Source: Rhodospirillaceae bacterium (GTDB taxonomy: Bacteria; Pseudomonadota; Alphaproteobacteria; GCA-2731375). From it: DNA of 64,000 bases. Shown here one piece after another: positions 61,459-64,000 of this stretch. Below the pieces are notes generated by a model that was given only the letters and a program-made list of their open reading frames with translations, was not told the origin of the DNA and did no database searches. The stretch is from contig JABIWH010000019.1 in assembly GCA_018701215.1 (NCBI GenBank), positions 62,001 to 126,000 on the forward strand. Direction: 5' to 3'. The position numbers and the translations under genes are program-made. Position 1 is the first letter of the stretch. Each line of letters starts with the position of its first letter.

Positions 61459-62668
61459 GGCGCGCTTCCTGCGCGACGGGGGCTTTGGCGCCGAGGCACT
61501 GGCGGCCTGCGACCGCATTCTAGCGCTGGCACCCGGCAATGCCGACGCCCTGGGTATTCGGATCACGGTGTTACAAAACAACGGGCATTTCGACGATGCA
61601 CGGGCCCTTGGCGCCGAAATCGATGCCCTGCCGGTACTGTTGGCGCTGTCACAGGATACGGGCTTCACGTTTAATGATGGGAATATCCAACGCCTCAGGA
61701 ATGCCGCAACAGACAAAACCACAGAAAGTTGTCAGGCGGCGCGGGCCTGGTTTGCATTGGGCAAAATCCATCACAATCGCGGTAAATACGATACGGCCTT
61801 TGACTTCTTTGCCCGTGGCAATAGGCTCCGCGATGCCGCCTATGATTGGACGGAAGCCGACGAACAAGCCCTGCTCGCCACCTGGAAGGATACGTTTACA
61901 GCGGATTTCCTGAACTCGAACGCGACCATGGGGCGGAATAGCGAACGCCCCGTCTTTATTGTCGGCATGCTGCGTTCGGGCACCACGCTGGTGGAACAAA
62001 TCATCGCATCACAAAGGACCGCCGCGGGTGCGGGCGAATTGTCCGACATTCAGATCATGGCCGACAACCTGGCGCGCAATTCCCCCAACGGTCAGCCCTA
62101 TCCCGCCTGCGTGCAAGAACTCGACAGCGCAACAGCCGCCCGACTGTCAAAGCAATATCTCGAACACCTGGATCGTGTCTCCGGCACGGCGGTGCGGGTC
62201 ACCGACAAGATGCCGGGCAACGCCTGGCACCTGGGCCTGATCTCGCGGCTGTTTCCCAAGGCGCGCGTCATCCATTGCAATCGTGATCCAATGGCGATGT
62301 GCTTTTCCATCTATCAACAGATCTTTCCAGGCTACCACCCCTATGCCTACGACCTGGCGAAACTGGGGCGGCGCCAGCGCAGTCACATACAACTGATGGA
62401 TCATTGGCGCGATGTCCTGCCCCTGCCGATCCTGGACGTCGGCTATGAAGACCTTGTCGCCGATCAGGAAGGTCAGAGCCGCCGCATTCTGGAATTTTGC
62501 GGTTTGGATTGGGATGCCCGCGTGCTCGACTTCCACCAAACCCAGCGCAACGTACAGACCGCCAGCCTGTGGCAGGTGCGCCAGCCGATTTACACCAATG
62601 CCCTGGAAGCCTGGCGCGCCTACGAAAAATTTCTGGGCCCGCTGGAAAAGGCTCTAAGCGCGGATTGA
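61448..62668 (+). CDS. Sulfotransferase domain, 3' half of the split TPR-sulfotransferase gene
   Basis: This frame contains two more TPR-like units and then a sulfotransferase domain. The 5'-phosphosulfate loop is FIVGMLRSGTTLVEQII and the 3'-phosphate site is CNRDPMAMCFSIY, both intact. LDVGYEDLVADQEGQSRRIL is another conserved block. The frame is open from 61340, but residues before 61448 only mirror the other frame. ATG 61448 lies eight bases before the first frame's stop, so coupled reinitiation is possible, though no ribosome binding site is strong. Acts on an unknown protein, glycan or lipid with PAPS as donor. Confidence 0.85.
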   Translation: MVNEARFLRDGGFGAEALAACDRILALAPGNADALGIRITVLQNNGHFDDARALGAEIDALPVLLALSQDTGFTFNDGNIQRLRNAATDKTTESCQAARAWFALGKIHHNRGKYDTAFDFFARGNRLRDAAYDWTEADEQALLATWKDTFTADFLNSNATMGRNSERPVFIVGMLRSGTTLVEQIIASQRTAAGAGELSDIQIMADNLARNSPNGQPYPACVQELDSATAARLSKQYLEHLDRVSGTAVRVTDKMPGNAWHLGLISRLFPKARVIHCNRDPMAMCFSIYQQIFPGYHPYAYDLAKLGRRQRSHIQLMDHWRDVLPLPILDVGYEDLVADQEGQSRRILEFCGLDWDARVLDFHQTQRNVQTASLWQVRQPIYTNALEAWRAYEKFLGPLEKALSAD

Positions 62669-62670
62669 AC

Positions 62671-63123
62671 TCAACCCCGATCGCGCATCAGGCGGCCCTG
62701 GTCCCGCTTCCAGTCCCGGTCCTTTTCGGTCGCCCGTTTGTCGTGTTGTTTCTTGCCCTTGGCGATACCCAATAGCACCTTGGCAATGCCGCGTTCGTTG
62801 AAATACAGCTTCAACGGCACGATTGTGATGCCGGCGCGGCTTACGGCACTGCCTAATTTATCGATCTCACGCCTGTGCAACAGCAATTGCCGCGGCCGCA
62901 GGGGTTCGTGATTATTGCGGTTGCCCGCCTTGTATTCCGGGATATGGGAATTGATCAAAAACAGCCCGTCATCACGCTCCACCGCATAGGACTCGGCAAT
63001 GCTGGCCTGCCCGGCGCGCAGTGACTTCACCTCCGTCCCGGTTAGGATAAGGCCCGCCTCCAGCGTATCGGTGATGAAGTAGCTGTGGCGGGCCTTTCTA
63101 TTTTCGGCAACCGATTTGCTCAT
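62671..63123 (-). CDS. smpB: SsrA-binding protein (trans-translation)
   Basis: SmpB binds tmRNA and lets it enter stalled ribosomes. The 150-residue protein begins VAENRKARHSYFITDTLEAGL, with LTGTEVKSLRAGQASI, EYKAGNRNNHEP and RKLLLHR-like RQLLLHRREI. The basic C-terminal tail GKKQHDKRATEKDRDWKRD is complete. The tmRNA gene itself is not in the window. It starts four bases after the dapA stop. Confidence 0.97.
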   Translation of the reverse strand: MSKSVAENRKARHSYFITDTLEAGLILTGTEVKSLRAGQASIAESYAVERDDGLFLINSHIPEYKAGNRNNHEPLRPRQLLLHRREIDKLGSAVSRAGITIVPLKLYFNERGIAKVLLGIAKGKKQHDKRATEKDRDWKRDQGRLMRDRG

Positions 63124-63127
63124 CGCA

Positions 63128-64000
63128 TCAATTCAGCAGACCCACATGGCGCAGGGCGACATCAATTTTCTCCGCCGTATCCTCGGTCAACGGCACCACC
63201 GGCAGGCGGGCTTCCGCCTCGCACAAGCCAAGGCGCCAAGCGGCGAATTTTACACCGGCCGGGCTGGGCTCCAGAAACAGGGCCACATGCAGAGGCATCA
63301 AGCGGTCGTGCAATTTCAGGGCCGAGGCGTAATCGCCATCCGTGCAAGCGGCCTGAAATTCCGAGCATAATTTTGGTGCCACATTGGCGCTCACGGAAAT
63401 GCAGCCATGACCGCCCTGGGAATTATAGGCCAGGGCCGTGCCATCCTCGCCCGAGAGGTGACAGAAGTCAGAGCCAAGCAACAGCCGTTCCCGGCTGACC
63501 CGGGCGACATCACCGGTGGCATCCTTGACGCCAACGATACGTGGCAGGTCCGACAGACGCTGCATGGTGGAGGGAAGAATATCGACAATGGCGCGGGGCG
63601 GTATGTTGTAGACAATGATCGGGATATCGGAGGCATCGTGCAGCGCCTTGAAGTGCTGATACAGCCCCTCCTGATTCGGACGGTTATAGTAACCCGCCAC
63701 ATGCAACACCGCGTCCGCACCGGCGGCCTCGGCATGCTGGGTCAAGGCCACCGCCTCGGCCGTATTGTTCGATCCCGCACCGGCGATAATCGGCACCCGG
63801 CCAGCCGCCTGCTTGACGACGATTTCGACCACCCGGCCATGCTCTTCATGAGACAGCGTGGGGCTTTCCCCCGTGGTACCGCACGGGACGATGCCGTTGG
63901 TGCCTTGCTCAACATGCCAATCGACAAGTTTGCGCAGCGCATCTTCGTCCACCTGACCATCACTGAACGGCGTAATAAGCGCAACAATCGACCCCTTGAA
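63128..64000 (-). CDS. dapA: 4-hydroxy-tetrahydrodipicolinate synthase (5' end beyond the window)
   Basis: DapA condenses pyruvate with aspartate semialdehyde in lysine and diaminopimelate synthesis. At least 290 residues are in the window; the frame stays open to the edge, with FKGSIVALITPFSDGQ at the left of the visible protein, so only a few N-terminal residues are missing. The TIM barrel has VPCGTTGESPTLSHEEH, YNIPPRAIVDI and the Schiff-base lysine in GVKDATGD. dapA-smpB adjacency is common in alphaproteobacteria. Confidence 0.96.
   Translation of the reverse strand, partial: FKGSIVALITPFSDGQVDEDALRKLVDWHVEQGTNGIVPCGTTGESPTLSHEEHGRVVEIVVKQAAGRVPIIAGAGSNNTAEAVALTQHAEAAGADAVLHVAGYYNRPNQEGLYQHFKALHDASDIPIIVYNIPPRAIVDILPSTMQRLSDLPRIVGVKDATGDVARVSRERLLLGSDFCHLSGEDGTALAYNSQGGHGCISVSANVAPKLCSEFQAACTDGDYASALKLHDRLMPLHVALFLEPSPAGVKFAAWRLGLCEAEARLPVVPLTEDTAEKIDVALRHVGLLN

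Noticed and set aside
1..64000. CRISPR array, prophage, secretion gene cluster or toxin-antitoxin pair
   Set aside because: No regular spaced repeats, phage structural genes or toxin-antitoxin gene pairs were seen in the window.

Overview
The window looks like chromosomal DNA of a free-living, GC-rich alphaproteobacterium, probably close to Rhodospirillales. The evidence is a PopZ/DUF2497 polar organizer gene, a conserved core block (folK, rpoZ, rel, pyrE, pdxJ, acpS, lepB, rnc, era), the alphaproteobacterial style of single long Rel protein, and palindromic intergenic repeats. Genus cannot be fixed from the sequence alone. Gene density is high; ATGA, TGATG and GTGA stop/start overlaps are frequent, so most genes sit in tight operons.

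Region 1 (1-12943, mostly + strand) holds a CoA-binding protein with O-acetylhomoserine sulfhydrylase (metY), a VOC protein and a methyltransferase, a DUF3604 PHP-like protein and a ChaC-type gamma-glutamylcyclotransferase on the - strand, a single-chain biotin-dependent acyl-CoA carboxylase, a SEC-C protein, a parvulin, an enoyl-CoA hydratase and an acyl-CoA ligase. Region 2 (12948-24230, - strand) is a catabolic run: CinA-like amidohydrolase, acyl-CoA dehydrogenase, an LpdD-like protein, an MlrC-family M81 metallopeptidase, two luciferase-like monooxygenases, a beta-alanine:pyruvate type transaminase, alanine dehydrogenase, an AidB-like acyl-CoA dehydrogenase and an alpha/beta hydrolase. Region 3 (24300-29758, + strand) has a drug/metabolite transporter and a four-subunit 2-oxoacid:ferredoxin oxidoreductase (korDABC) followed by a CoA ligase.

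Region 4 (29759-31969) is the only clearly disturbed segment: a truncated IS630-type transposase, a strongly AT-rich stretch with a near-consensus promoter, and an orphan LapG-like cysteine protease, bracketed by two related hairpin repeats. Region 5 (31970-49749) carries valS, popZ, a TolC-type outer membrane channel, a protein-isoaspartate methyltransferase-like protein, tRNA-Cys(GCA), and then transport and catabolic genes: two MFS transporters, an EamA transporter, an enolase-superfamily dehydratase, a CaiB-type CoA-transferase, a D-threonine-aldolase-like PLP enzyme, a family 5 solute-binding protein, a crotonase paralogue without catalytic glutamates, and LysE.

Region 6 (49746-64000) is the housekeeping block. 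It covers (p)ppGpp metabolism, pyrimidine, pyridoxine and folate biosynthesis, acyl carrier protein activation, protein export, RNA processing and ribosome assembly, followed by NYN and family 5 uracil-DNA glycosylase genes, a NUDIX hydrolase, a TPR-sulfotransferase gene split by a frameshift, smpB, and dapA running off the end.

No CRISPR array, prophage or complete insertion sequence was found. The points most worth following are the split TPR-sulfotransferase, the korDABC-ligase operon, the orphan LapG segment with its paired hairpin repeats, the structured rpoZ-rel spacer, the LpdD-like protein without a visible UbiD partner, and the crotonase lacking both catalytic glutamates.
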